Shown here in pieces: positions 45,054-54,330 of a stretch of 64,000 nucleotides of DNA. Under the pieces are notes generated by a model that ran no database searches, was not told the origin of the DNA, and saw only the letters and a program-made list of their open reading frames with translations. The position numbers and the translations under genes were made by a program. How positions within the stretch are numbered: position 1 is the first letter of the stretch; each line of letters starts with the position of its first letter. Origin of the DNA: JAWKXU01 sp964468045 (GTDB taxonomy: Bacteria > Pseudomonadota > Alphaproteobacteria > Sphingomonadales > Sphingomonadaceae); NCBI GenBank assembly GCA_964468045.1, contig CAYXTO010000011.1, forward strand, positions 62,001 to 126,000, read 5' to 3'.

Positions 45054-46148
45054 ATGGCAGGCGAACAATCCTATAGCTACGAGCAGGCTGGCGTTTCGAT
45101 TGCCACCGGCAATGCGCTGGTAAGGGCGATCGGCCCGCTTGTGAAGGCCACCGCGCGCCCCGGCGCCGATGCGGAACTGGGCGGCTTCGGCGGCTTCTTC
45201 GATCCCAAGGCGGCTGGCTATTCCGATCCGCTGCTGGTCGCCGCCAATGACGGCGTGGGCACCAAGGTCAAGCTGGCCATCGATCACGACCGGCATGACA
45301 CGATCGGCATCGATCTGGTGGCGATGTGCGTGAACGACCTGATCGTGCAGGGCGCGGAACCGCTGTTCTTCCTGGACTATTTTGCCACCGGCAAGCTCGA
45401 CAACGGCGTGGCCGAGCGAGTCGTCGCCAGCATCGCGGATGGCTGCAAGCTGGCCGGCTGCGCACTGATCGGCGGCGAAACCGCGGAAATGCCGGGCATG
45501 TATGCGGCGGGCGACTACGATCTTGCCGGGTTCTGCGTCGGCGCGGTCGAGCGCGGCGAGCAATTGACCGGCGACAAGGTGGCCGAGGGGGATGTCCTGC
45601 TCGGCCTCGCATCGTCAGGCGTGCACTCCAACGGCTACTCGCTGGTCCGGCGCCTGGCCGCGGACAAGGGCTGGAAGCTGGATCACCCCGCCCTGTTCGA
45701 CCAGGAAAAGCTGCTGATCGATGCATTGATCGAACCGACGCGGATTTATGTGGCCAGCCTGCTGCCGATCATCCGGCAAGGGCGGATTCATGCCCTCGCC
45801 CACATCACCGGCGGCGGCTTGCTCGAGAATGTGCCCCGGGTCCTTCCCGCAGGGCTTCATGCCACGATCGATGCGGATGCGTGGGAACAGCCGAGGCTGA
45901 TGGCCTTCCTGCAGGCGCAAGGCAACATCGAGCCCGCCGAGATGGCGCGCACCTTCAATTGCGGGATCGGCATGGTCCTGGCCGTCGCGCCCGACCAGGC
46001 CGATGCGATCGCCGCGGATCTTCAGCAGGCAGGCGAAACGGTGTTCCGCATCGGCAGGATCGGCGCAGGCGAACGGGGCTGTACCGTGAAAGGCGCCGCC
46101 GGCAGCTGGAGCGGACGGGATGACTGGACGGCAACCCATCATGCATAA
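45054..46148 (+). CDS. purM: Phosphoribosylformylglycinamidine cyclo-ligase
   Basis: A 364-residue AIR synthetase. SYEQAGVSIATGNALV, VAANDGVGTKVKLAIDHDRH, GGETAEMPGMY and HITGGGLLENVPRVLP are all conserved. It forms the imidazole ring in step 5 of purine synthesis. It overlaps purN by 8 nt. It faces the DUF2066-like gene across a 93-bp divergent gap. Confidence 0.95.
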   Translation: MAGEQSYSYEQAGVSIATGNALVRAIGPLVKATARPGADAELGGFGGFFDPKAAGYSDPLLVAANDGVGTKVKLAIDHDRHDTIGIDLVAMCVNDLIVQGAEPLFFLDYFATGKLDNGVAERVVASIADGCKLAGCALIGGETAEMPGMYAAGDYDLAGFCVGAVERGEQLTGDKVAEGDVLLGLASSGVHSNGYSLVRRLAADKGWKLDHPALFDQEKLLIDALIEPTRIYVASLLPIIRQGRIHALAHITGGGLLENVPRVLPAGLHATIDADAWEQPRLMAFLQAQGNIEPAEMARTFNCGIGMVLAVAPDQADAIAADLQQAGETVFRIGRIGAGERGCTVKGAAGSWSGRDDWTATHHA

Positions 46149-46743
46149 GGCGCGCGTCGCGGTGCTGATCTCCGGGACCGGCACCAACATGGCCGCGCTC
46201 GTCTATGCCGCGAAGGCAAGCGACTGCCCGTTCGAGATCGTGCTGGTCGCCAGCAACAATCCCGACGCGCCGGGCCTGCAACTCGCAGCTCGCGAAGGCA
46301 TCGAGACTTTCGCGCATTCCCATCGCGACATGACGCGCGAAGCGCATGACGCGATGATGCACGAAGCCCTGATCGTCGCCGGCGCCGATTATGTCGCCCT
46401 CGCGGGCTACATGCGTATCCTGACACCGGGATTTGTCGCGAAATGGGAAGGCCGGATGGTGAACATCCATCCGAGCCTGCTACCCAAGTACAAGGGCCTC
46501 CATACCCATGAACGCGCGCTGGAAGCGGGCGACAGCCATGGTGGGTGCTCGGTCCATCTCGTAACTGTGGAACTGGACGACGGACCGGTGCTGGGCCAGA
46601 TTCCGGTGGCGATCCTGCCCGGCGACACGCCGGATACGCTGGCTGCGCGCGTGCTGATTGCGGAGCACCAGCTTTACAGCCGCTGCCTCGGACGGCTCGT
46701 GCGGGGCGAGCACGAGGACGCCGAAGTATCCATCGGCGCCTGA
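46141..46743 (+). CDS. purN: Phosphoribosylglycinamide formyltransferase 1
   Basis: A 200-residue folate-dependent formyltransferase. VLISGTGTNMAALV, VNIHPSLLPKYKGLHTHERA (catalytic Asn and His) and VELDDGPVLGQIPV (catalytic Asp) are present. It adds the formyl group in step 3 of purine synthesis. Start at 46141 overlaps the last codons of purM; another ATG at 46120 overlaps more. Confidence 0.94.
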   Translation: MHKARVAVLISGTGTNMAALVYAAKASDCPFEIVLVASNNPDAPGLQLAAREGIETFAHSHRDMTREAHDAMMHEALIVAGADYVALAGYMRILTPGFVAKWEGRMVNIHPSLLPKYKGLHTHERALEAGDSHGGCSVHLVTVELDDGPVLGQIPVAILPGDTPDTLAARVLIAEHQLYSRCLGRLVRGEHEDAEVSIGA

Positions 46744-46793
46744 GCGCGGCGCGATAGCCGTCCGAGCTCCGTAGGACGATCCCTCCAATATCG

Positions 46794-46820
46794 AAAAAGG
46801 CCGCCCCTTGCGGAGCGGCC
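46794..46820 (-). terminator. Intrinsic terminator after ndk
   Basis: On the minus strand GGCCGC/GCGGCC (46815-46820 with 46799-46804) is followed by five T residues. It lies about 28 bp past the ndk stop and may also slow transcription from the convergent purN. Confidence 0.8.
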
Positions 46821-46848
46821 CGATTCTCAACGGCAATCGCTGTGACGT

Positions 46849-47271
46849 TCAGCCTACGATTTCTTCCGGCTTGAAGAAGAAGTCGATTTCGATCTTCGCA
46901 TTCTCTTCGCTGTCCGAGCCGTGGACGGAGTTCGCCTCGATGCTTTCGGCAAAGGTCTTGCGGATCGTGCCCTCGGCGGCATCCGCCGGATTGGTCGCGC
47001 CCATGATGTGACGGTTACGCTTCACGGCATCTTCGCCCTCGAGAACCTGCACGACGACCGGCCCGGAAGTCATGAACTCCACCAGCTCGCCGAAGAAGGG
47101 GCGTTCCTTGTGGACGGCATAGAAGCCCTCGGCCTGTTCGCGGCTCATATGGATGCGCTTGGATGCGACCACGCGCAGGCCGGCTTCTTCCAGCATACTG
47201 GTTACCGCGCCGGTCAGGTTGCGGCGGGTGGCATCGGGCTTGATGATCGAAAAGGTGCGGGTGACCGCCAT
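46849..47271 (-). CDS. ndk: Nucleoside diphosphate kinase
   Basis: A 140-residue NDK. RTFSIIKPDATRRNLTGAV at the N-terminus binds the phosphates; the phospho-accepting histidine is in NSVHGSDSEENA. It equalises nucleoside triphosphate pools. Two adjacent ATGs (47274 and 47271) exist; the second gives the typical MAVTRTFS start. A terminator follows. Confidence 0.96.
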   Translation of the reverse strand: MAVTRTFSIIKPDATRRNLTGAVTSMLEEAGLRVVASKRIHMSREQAEGFYAVHKERPFFGELVEFMTSGPVVVQVLEGEDAVKRNRHIMGATNPADAAEGTIRKTFAESIEANSVHGSDSEENAKIEIDFFFKPEEIVG

Positions 47272-47387
47272 CATGCGTTCCTTGGGTCAGTTGTTATGGG
47301 ATTTGCGCGCGCCACTAGCCGGGAAAATGCTGCGTCGCAAGGTCGGGTATAACATCGGTGCGGATGCCGCGCCGGCAAGAGCCGGTT

Positions 47388-47825
47388 CTATGGGCCTTCG
47401 CGCCATTTGCCGCCATCCTGCTTCCAGAACCGGCGATCCGCACCCTCCCTTTCGCCCAGCATTCGCCAGCAAGCGCGGGCGCCGTCGATCTCCGCTTCGC
47501 CGAACAGCAGGAACACGCGCTCGAAAGCTTCGGCCTCGTCCCGCCATTGCCCATCGGCGAACGCAACGAAGCGCGCTCCGTTCACGGGCTCGACCCGCTC
47601 CGAAAGCAGGATGGGCTGCCGGGCCGCATGATCGGCATCGGCATGGCCATGCGCCAGGAAGGCTTCCGGCTGGCCCTCCCACAGCGCGTCATCGATCCGC
47701 TCGAGCGCGGCGGGGTCGGACGATACCACCAGCAAACGCTCGCCCGCGTTCAATGTCGCACGCGCGAGCAAGGGCACCACCAGTTCGGCGGGATCGCGCG
47801 ACAGCTGGTAGAAATCCACTCTCAT
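47388..47825 (-). CDS. holC: DNA polymerase III chi subunit
   Basis: A 145-residue protein, MRVDFYQLSRDPAELVVPLL, then ERLLVVSSDPAALERIDDAL and WEGQPEAFLAHG, all in agreement with HolC. Chi links the clamp loader to single-stranded-DNA-binding protein. It lies 15 nt after pepA on the same strand, the conserved pepA-holC pair. Confidence 0.88.
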   Translation of the reverse strand: MRVDFYQLSRDPAELVVPLLARATLNAGERLLVVSSDPAALERIDDALWEGQPEAFLAHGHADADHAARQPILLSERVEPVNGARFVAFADGQWRDEAEAFERVFLLFGEAEIDGARACWRMLGEREGADRRFWKQDGGKWREGP

Positions 47826-47840
47826 CGCGCCATCAGGCCA

Positions 47841-49298
47841 TCAAGCCTCGTAATTGTCGCGGATGAAACGATCGAGCAGCCGCACGCCGAAGCCGGTCGC
47901 CCCCTTGTCCCAGGTCGCGCCCGGCTTGTCCGCCCAGACGGTGCCCGCAATATCGAGATGCGCCCAGGGAGTGCCCTTGTCGATATAGCGCTGGAGAAAT
48001 TGCGCGGCGGTGATCGAGCCGCCGAAGCGCGGTCCGACATTCTTCATGTCGGCAATCGGGCTTTCCAGCATCTTGTCATAGGCCGGGCCGAGCGGGAACC
48101 GCCACAGCCGGTCTCCCGAGGCCTTGCCAGCCGCATCGAGCTTCGCGGCGAGATCGTCATCATTGCTGAACAGGCCGGCATATTCATGGGCCAGCGACAG
48201 GATGATGGCGCCAGTCAGCGTGGCGAGATCGACGATCGCGCGCGGCTGGACGTTCTTCTGGGTCCAGGTGAGCGCGTCGCACAGCACCAGCCGGCCTTCC
48301 GCATCCGTATTGATCACCTCGATGGTCTGGCCGGACATGGAAGTGACCACATCGCCAGGCCGCTGGGCATTGCCGTCGGGCATGTTCTCCACCAGCCCGC
48401 AGACGCCCACCACATTGGCCTTCGCCTTGCGCAACGCCAGCGCGAGCATCGTGCCTGCGACGGCGCCCGCTCCGCCCATGTCCCACTTCATGTCCTCCAT
48501 GCCGGCGGCAGGCTTGATCGAAATGCCGCCGGTATCGAACGTCACCCCCTTGCCGACGAAGGCCACGGGCTTCTCATCGCCCCCGCCATTCCAGCGAACG
48601 ACCAGAAGGCGCGGCGGACGCACCGAGCCTTGCGCGACCCCGAGCAGGGCCCCCATGCCGAGTGCGCGCATCTGTTCTTCGTCAAGGACGAAAATTTCAA
48701 GCCCCATCCCCTCGAAACGCTGCTTACAACGATCGACAAAGCTTTCCGGATAAATGATATTCGCTGGCTCTGTCACCAGCTCGCGGGTGAAGGCCACGCC
48801 AGCCGCCACCGCCGATTCATTGGTCCAGGCTTGCTCCGTGCCCTCGGGCGCGCCCAGAACGGCAACCCGGCCAAGCGAAGGTTTCTGATCATCCCGCAGC
48901 CGCGTCCGATAGGCATCGTGCCGCCACGCGCGCAGCTTCGCCCCCATCAGCACCGCAACCGCTTCCTGCGGCGAAAGCTGGGCCCGGCCGAGATCGATCA
49001 GCAGTTCCTCCTCGCCGGAGGTCAGATATTTCGCGACCAGCCCGGCTCCGGCGCGTTCCAGCACCGACAGCCGATCCTCCGCGCCCGCATCGCCGATCCC
49101 GGCCAATGCCACACGCTCGACCACGCCATCGCGCTCCACGAAGGTTTCGAAGATCTGGTTCGCCTTCCCCTCGAAACGGGCCGCCTTCGCGCCTTGCGCC
49201 ACAGCCTTGCCCAGCCGTTCAAGCGATTCCCCCTTGTTGACCGGATAGGCCAGGAGCCGTGGACGATTGGCAGTGGCGTCTACAAAGCTGATCTGCAT
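47841..49298 (-). CDS. pepA: Leucyl aminopeptidase
   Basis: A 485-residue M17 peptidase. The metal-binding signatures VGKGVTFDTGGISIKP, MGGAGAV and NTDAEGRLVL are all present. It trims N-terminal residues of peptides with two metal ions per subunit. The ATG at 49298 (MQISFVDAT) is preferred over an in-frame ATG at 49322. Confidence 0.94.
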   Translation of the reverse strand: MQISFVDATANRPRLLAYPVNKGESLERLGKAVAQGAKAARFEGKANQIFETFVERDGVVERVALAGIGDAGAEDRLSVLERAGAGLVAKYLTSGEEELLIDLGRAQLSPQEAVAVLMGAKLRAWRHDAYRTRLRDDQKPSLGRVAVLGAPEGTEQAWTNESAVAAGVAFTRELVTEPANIIYPESFVDRCKQRFEGMGLEIFVLDEEQMRALGMGALLGVAQGSVRPPRLLVVRWNGGGDEKPVAFVGKGVTFDTGGISIKPAAGMEDMKWDMGGAGAVAGTMLALALRKAKANVVGVCGLVENMPDGNAQRPGDVVTSMSGQTIEVINTDAEGRLVLCDALTWTQKNVQPRAIVDLATLTGAIILSLAHEYAGLFSNDDDLAAKLDAAGKASGDRLWRFPLGPAYDKMLESPIADMKNVGPRFGGSITAAQFLQRYIDKGTPWAHLDIAGTVWADKPGATWDKGATGFGVRLLDRFIRDNYEA

Positions 49299-49414
49299 GA
49301 TATTTCCAACAATAGCGGCCAAAAGCGTGCGGCCGGAGACGAACGGAACTGACGGGTGCCCGAAGGAGCAAGCATGTGATTGCAGTTAAGGGCGGGCGGT
49401 GCGATAGGCAAGCC

Positions 49415-51730
49415 ATGCTCCCTGCCCTGCCGCATACTTATGAAGCGAGCCGAAAGAACCGGTGCCCGCTTTCGCAGCCCCTTGCCGCCATCCTGCTGAT
49501 GGTCGCGGCCGGGTCGGCCTGCACCCAGGCGCATGCCCAGAGCGACACGACGCAGCCCGACGCACCCGGAAACGACCCTGCTGGCGATCCCGCCACCGCC
49601 CAGCAGCCAGCGCAGCCTATCGCCTTCGAAGCGGACCAGGTGGAGTTCAATTCCAACACCAATGTCGTGACGGCGAGCGGCGAGGTGATCCTGCGGCGCG
49701 GCGATCAGCTGGTGGAAGCCAACAGCGTTTCCTGGAATCGCGATACCGGCAGGATCATCGCCAGCGGCGATATCCGCTTCACCGACGAGGACGGCAACAA
49801 GCTTTATACCGAGAGCCTGGAACTGACCGACGAACTGCGTGCGGGCGCGATGTCCAGCCTCCTGATCGTCTTTGCCGAAGGCGGCCGGCTTGCGGCGCAA
49901 GCGGGGGAAAGGGCGGATAGCGGCACAGTCACCCTGACCGACGCCGCCTATAGCGGCTGCGCGGTGGTCAATCCCGAGGGCTGCGAGAAGAAGCCGAGCT
50001 GGCGGGTTCTGGCCAAGCGCGTGGTCTATGATCCGGACCAGAAGAAGGTGCGCTTCTACGACGCGACGCTGGAGCTGTTCGGGCTGCCGCTGGTCCCCCT
50101 GCCCGGGTTGAGCGTGAATACGGATGGACGGGCCAACTCCGGCATCATGATTCCTTCGCTTGGCCTTTCCAATTCGAACGGGCTGGAAGTGAGCGAGACC
50201 TATTACATGCGGCTCGCCAACAACCGCGACCTCGCGCTGACCGCCTTCGGCTTCAGCAAGTCCGCGCCCATGGCGCGCGCGCGTTATCGTGCCCTGACGG
50301 AGAACGGCGCCTATCAATTGACCGGCTATATCACTCGCAGCTCCCGCATCGGGGTGGGGTCGGAGCCGGGCTCGGGCACGAGCGACGGCTCGGCCACGAA
50401 GGATTGGCGCGGCTATTTCGCGGGTAACGGCCGCTTCCAGATCGATCCGCAATGGAGCGTCACCGCATCCGCCCGATGGGCCAGCGACCGGACCTTCCTG
50501 CGCCGTTACGACATCAGCCGCGACGACCGCCTGCGTTCGATGATCGAAGCGGAGCGGATCGACGACAATTCCTATCTGTCGATCGCCGGATGGGCGACCC
50601 AGACCTTGCGCGTCGACGATCGCCAGGGGCTTGTCCCCGTTGCGCTTCCCGTAATCGACTATCGCAGGCGTCTGGCCGGCCCGGTGCTGGGCGGACGGGT
50701 GGAATTGCAGGCGAACAGCCTCGCCATCACCCGTTTCAGCGGCCAGGACACGCAGCGCGCCTTCGCCAGCGCGCGCTGGGACATGCGCCGCATCACCACC
50801 TGGGGCCAGGAAATCACGCTGACGGCACTGGTGCGCGGCGATGTCTACCATTCCGACGAAAACGCGACCACCGCCACTGCGATCTATCGCGGCAATGCAG
50901 GATGGGAAGCGCGGGGGGTGGGCATCGCGGCGGTCGACGTGAAGTGGCCCCTCCTCGGCAGCTTTCTCGGAGGCACGCAGGTGCTGACCCCCCGCGTCCA
51001 GATCGTGGCCACTCCGCGGATTCGCAACCTTGCGGTCCCGAACGAGGACGCGCGCGCAATCGACCTGGAAGACAGCAACCTGTTCGCGCTCAATCGGTTT
51101 CCCGGGTACGACCGGGTCGAGGAGGGCGTCCGGTTCACCTACGGGATCGACTGGCAGCTGGATCGGCCGGGCTGGCGAATCAAGAGCACGGTCGGCCAGT
51201 CCTATCGCCTGACCGACGAGGAAACGATCCTTCCCGACGGCACCGGCCTCAGCGGCCGCTTTTCCGATTTCGTGGGCCGGACGGAAATCCGCTTCCGCGA
51301 TTTCGTATCGCTGACGCATCGCTTCCGCGTGGACAAGGACAGCTTGGCCGTCCGCCGCAACGAATTCGACGCGACCGTCGGTTCCAAGAAAACTTACCTT
51401 GAAGTCAGCTATTTGCGGCTCAATCGCGATATTTCGTCCGAGATCGAGGATCTTCAGGACCGCGAGGAGCTGCGCCTTGCCGGGCGCGTCGCGATCGGCC
51501 CCTATTGGTCGTTGTTCGGGGCGGGCGTGTTCAACCTGACCGACCGCAAGGAAGACCCGAAATTCACCTCGGACGGCTTCGAGGCGCTGCGGACCCGGCT
51601 CGGTGTCGCCTATCAGGACGATTGCCTGGAACTGGGGGTAACCTGGCGCCGGGATTACCAGGCGATCGGTGACGCGCGAAAAGGCAATACCTTCCAGGTC
51701 TACTTCGCCCTTCGCAACATCGGCATCTAG
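49415..51730 (+). CDS. lptD: LPS-assembly protein LptD
   Basis: A 771-residue outer-membrane protein. A signal peptide leads to an acidic linker and then the N-terminal OstA/LptA-like domain (QPIAFEADQVEFNSNTNVVT to ASGDIRFTDEDGNK). The C-terminal barrel contains VPLPGLSVNTDG and PSLGLSNSNGLEVSETYY. LptD with LptE inserts LPS (or LPS-like glycolipid) into the outer leaflet. The ATG at 49415 puts the signal peptide properly; an ATG at 49376 would lengthen it. It starts the lptD-surA-pdxA-rsmA block and diverges from pepA. Confidence 0.9.
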   Translation: MLPALPHTYEASRKNRCPLSQPLAAILLMVAAGSACTQAHAQSDTTQPDAPGNDPAGDPATAQQPAQPIAFEADQVEFNSNTNVVTASGEVILRRGDQLVEANSVSWNRDTGRIIASGDIRFTDEDGNKLYTESLELTDELRAGAMSSLLIVFAEGGRLAAQAGERADSGTVTLTDAAYSGCAVVNPEGCEKKPSWRVLAKRVVYDPDQKKVRFYDATLELFGLPLVPLPGLSVNTDGRANSGIMIPSLGLSNSNGLEVSETYYMRLANNRDLALTAFGFSKSAPMARARYRALTENGAYQLTGYITRSSRIGVGSEPGSGTSDGSATKDWRGYFAGNGRFQIDPQWSVTASARWASDRTFLRRYDISRDDRLRSMIEAERIDDNSYLSIAGWATQTLRVDDRQGLVPVALPVIDYRRRLAGPVLGGRVELQANSLAITRFSGQDTQRAFASARWDMRRITTWGQEITLTALVRGDVYHSDENATTATAIYRGNAGWEARGVGIAAVDVKWPLLGSFLGGTQVLTPRVQIVATPRIRNLAVPNEDARAIDLEDSNLFALNRFPGYDRVEEGVRFTYGIDWQLDRPGWRIKSTVGQSYRLTDEETILPDGTGLSGRFSDFVGRTEIRFRDFVSLTHRFRVDKDSLAVRRNEFDATVGSKKTYLEVSYLRLNRDISSEIEDLQDREELRLAGRVAIGPYWSLFGAGVFNLTDRKEDPKFTSDGFEALRTRLGVAYQDDCLELGVTWRRDYQAIGDARKGNTFQVYFALRNIGI

Positions 51731-51899
51731 CGTAAAAGCATACCCGCATGGCAAAGCGGGACAGCTCCAGCGTGGGCGTTGGCAGGCGCGCGCAAACCCG
51801 CTATCCGCACCCGTGCTCAGCTTTGGTTAAGCCATCAGGCGGCAGTCGCCCCCGATGAATGAGAATGGCGCCGTTGTGCGCGTCTGACAGGATGCTCGT

Positions 51900-53309
51900 G
51901 TGGTAAAAACGATCAAGCTCCGATTTTCCGCCCTCGCTTCGCCATTGCGCCATATCGGTCCGATGGCCGGGCTGGCCCTCGCCATCCCGCTTGCAATCGG
52001 GGGGCTTACCGCCGTCAATGCCCAGAGCGCCTCGGAAAGCGTCTCGGAAAGTACCCCGGAAACCACCGGCGACATCGACGTGCCCGAGCAGGTGACCATG
52101 CTGGGCAAGAACGACCCCAATATCCGCCGCGCCACCGCGGTCGTGAACGGGCAGGTCATCACCGGCACTGATGTGGACCAGCGCCTTGCGCTTATCCTGG
52201 CGGCCAATGATTCGAAAGTGTCCCCGGAGGAAGAGCAGCGTCTGCGCCTGCAGGTGTTGCGCAACCTGATCGATGAAACCCTGCAGATCCAGGAAGCCAA
52301 GGCGCAGGAGATCCAGGTCGAACGGGAGGAGATCGACCAGGCCTATGCCCGGGTCGCGACCCAGAACTTCGGTCAGGACACGGTCGCGATGGATGCCTAT
52401 CTGCGCAGTATCGGTTCCTCGCCGGCGTCGCTCAAGCGCCAGATCGAAGGCGAATTGTCCTGGCAGCGCCTGTTGAGCCGCAATGTCCAGCCTTTCGTGA
52501 ACGTCTCCGAAGAGGAAGTGAACGAGCTGATGCAGCGGCTGCAGGCGGCCAGGGGCACCAATGAATATCACCTTGGCGAAATCTATCTTTCGTCGACTCC
52601 GCAAAACCGCGCGCAGGTGATGGAAAATGCCCGGCGCATCTTCCAGCAACTCCAGACCGGCGGTAGCTTCATCGCCTATGCGCGCCAATATTCGGAAGCT
52701 TCGACAGCGGCGGTTGGCGGCGATCTGGGCTGGATCCGCCTCGGGCAGCTGCCCGGCGAACTGGCCACGGTGGTCCGCGACATGGAGCGCGGCCAGCTGG
52801 TCGGCCCGATCGAGGTGCCGGGCGGCTTTTCCATCATGTACATGATCGACAAGCGCCAGGTGCTGATGGCCGATCCACGCGACGCGGTGATGAGCCTCAA
52901 GCAGATCTCTATTTCTTTCCCGCAAGGCATTACCGAGCCGCAGATGCGCCAGCGCGTCAACGAATTCGCGGCGGGCGTGAAGACGATAAGGGGCTGCGGC
53001 GATGCCGAACAGGCAGCCCCACGCTTCGGGGCCGAAGTGGTCACCAACGACCAGGTCCGGGTGCGCACCCTTCCCGCCGCCCTGCAGGATTCCCTGCTGT
53101 CCCTGTCGATCGGGGAAACCACCCCGCCCTTCGGCTCGGTGGAAGAGGGCGTCCGGGTGCTGATGCTGTGCGGTCGCGACGATCCCGGGCTGGCGGATGG
53201 TCCCAGCTTCGACCAGCTGATGAACCAGCTGGAAGACGATCGCATCGGCAAGCGTGCGCAGCGCTATCTGCGCGACCTGCGGCGCGACGCGGTCATCGAG
53301 TACAATTGA
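51900..53309 (+). CDS. surA: SurA-like periplasmic chaperone/peptidyl-prolyl isomerase, GTG start
   Basis: A 469-residue exported protein. After a signal peptide (about 1-41) come a SurA N-terminal chaperone region (ATAVVNGQVITGTDVDQRLA) and a parvulin domain around residues 205-320 (SFIAYARQYSEASTA, GGDLGWIRLGQLP). It helps outer-membrane proteins, LptD among them, fold. It begins at GTG 51900. It precedes pdxA by 4 bp. The 169-bp gap after lptD has only a weak CCCGC/GCGGG hairpin. Confidence 0.87.
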   Translation: MVKTIKLRFSALASPLRHIGPMAGLALAIPLAIGGLTAVNAQSASESVSESTPETTGDIDVPEQVTMLGKNDPNIRRATAVVNGQVITGTDVDQRLALILAANDSKVSPEEEQRLRLQVLRNLIDETLQIQEAKAQEIQVEREEIDQAYARVATQNFGQDTVAMDAYLRSIGSSPASLKRQIEGELSWQRLLSRNVQPFVNVSEEEVNELMQRLQAARGTNEYHLGEIYLSSTPQNRAQVMENARRIFQQLQTGGSFIAYARQYSEASTAAVGGDLGWIRLGQLPGELATVVRDMERGQLVGPIEVPGGFSIMYMIDKRQVLMADPRDAVMSLKQISISFPQGITEPQMRQRVNEFAAGVKTIRGCGDAEQAAPRFGAEVVTNDQVRVRTLPAALQDSLLSLSIGETTPPFGSVEEGVRVLMLCGRDDPGLADGPSFDQLMNQLEDDRIGKRAQRYLRDLRRDAVIEYN

Positions 53310-53313
53310 TCCC

Positions 53314-54330
53314 ATGCCGGGGGCGCTCGCGGTTTCGCTGGGCGATCCGGCAGGCGTGGGGCCGGAACTGATCTGCGAAGCGTGGGCCTCGCGGCGCACG
53401 CACTCCCTCCCGCCGTTCTTCGCAGTGGGCGGCGCCGATCTGTTGAGTGCCGCCGCGAAGGCGCGCGGATTGTCCATTCCGGTTCGGCGCATGGCCGATC
53501 CGGCAGAGGCCAGCGGCATATTTCCCGAAGCGCTGCCGGTTCTGGGTGACGGGGATGGCCCGTACCGGCCGGGTGAGCCGGATTGCGGAGGCGCGCGGCT
53601 GGCGCTGGCGTCGCTGACCCTGGCTGCGGAACTGGCGAGGCAGGGCACCGCCGCGGGGCTGGTGACCGGGCCCATTGCGAAGGCAAGGCTGGCCGAGGTC
53701 GGCTTTGCCCATCCGGGCCAGACCGAATTCGTGGCGGAGGCTTGCGGCATCGCGGCCGAGGATGCCGTGATGCTGCTGGCCGGCCCCAACCTGCGGACCG
53801 TGCCCATAACCGTCCATTGCGCGCTTTCCAGCGTGCCCGGCCTTCTTTCGGTTGAGCTGATCCGTTCGCGCGCGGCGATCACGGCCCATGGCCTGCGCCG
53901 GGATTTCGGCATTGCCTCCCCTCGCCTCGCCGTTTGCGCGCTCAACCCGCATGGCGGGGAAGGCGGCAAGTTCGGTGACGAGGAAGCCCGGATCATCGCC
54001 CCCGCCATCGCCGCGCTGCGCGAAGCCGGCATCGACGCGACCGGCCCTCATTCCGCGGATGCCTTGTTCGCGCCCCATGCGCGCGGCGGCTATGACGTGG
54101 CGATCTGCATGTATCACGATCAGGCCTTGATTCCGCTCAAGGCGCTCGATTTCGACAATGGCGTGAACATGACCCTGGGCCTGCCGATCGTCCGCACCTC
54201 GCCCGATCATGGCACCGCCTTCGGCATCGCCGGCAAGCGGCAGGCCAGCCCCGGAGCGATGATCGCGGCGATCCGGATGGCGGGTGAAGCTGCCGCCCTG
54301 CGCGCCAGGGCGGGCTCCCCACCGCAATGA
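53314..54330 (+). CDS. pdxA: 4-hydroxythreonine-4-phosphate dehydrogenase
   Basis: A 338-residue PdxA. AVSLGDPAGVGPELICEAW opens the family, followed by VTGPIAKARLAEVGFAHPGQ, LNPHGGEGGKFGDEE and MYHDQALIPLKAL, which carry the metal-binding histidines and aspartate. It oxidises 4-phosphohydroxythreonine in pyridoxal phosphate synthesis. Start at 53314, 4 bp after surA; the in-frame ATG at 53254 overlaps surA. Confidence 0.94.
   Translation: MPGALAVSLGDPAGVGPELICEAWASRRTHSLPPFFAVGGADLLSAAAKARGLSIPVRRMADPAEASGIFPEALPVLGDGDGPYRPGEPDCGGARLALASLTLAAELARQGTAAGLVTGPIAKARLAEVGFAHPGQTEFVAEACGIAAEDAVMLLAGPNLRTVPITVHCALSSVPGLLSVELIRSRAAITAHGLRRDFGIASPRLAVCALNPHGGEGGKFGDEEARIIAPAIAALREAGIDATGPHSADALFAPHARGGYDVAICMYHDQALIPLKALDFDNGVNMTLGLPIVRTSPDHGTAFGIAGKRQASPGAMIAAIRMAGEAAALRARAGSPPQ

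Noticed and set aside
44961..45563. N-terminal extension of the DUF2066-like gene to 45563
   Set aside because: The extension lies opposite purM and looks like antisense code; the ATG at 44960 precedes a normal membrane anchor.
47372..47385. CCGGC/GCCGG hairpin after holC
   Set aside because: Short stem without T run; could be chance in GC-rich DNA.
47358..49352. 664-codon plus-strand frame opposite pepA and holC
   Set aside because: It is rich in R, H, Q and G without any domain; pepA carries all catalytic motifs on the minus strand.
49280..51754. 824-codon open frame on the minus strand opposite lptD
   Set aside because: lptD is a clear family match on the plus strand; the antisense frame has no recognisable domain.
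51801..54032. 743-codon minus-strand frame opposite surA and pdxA
   Set aside because: Both plus-strand genes are well supported, and the antisense product is low-complexity and Ala/Arg/Ser-rich.
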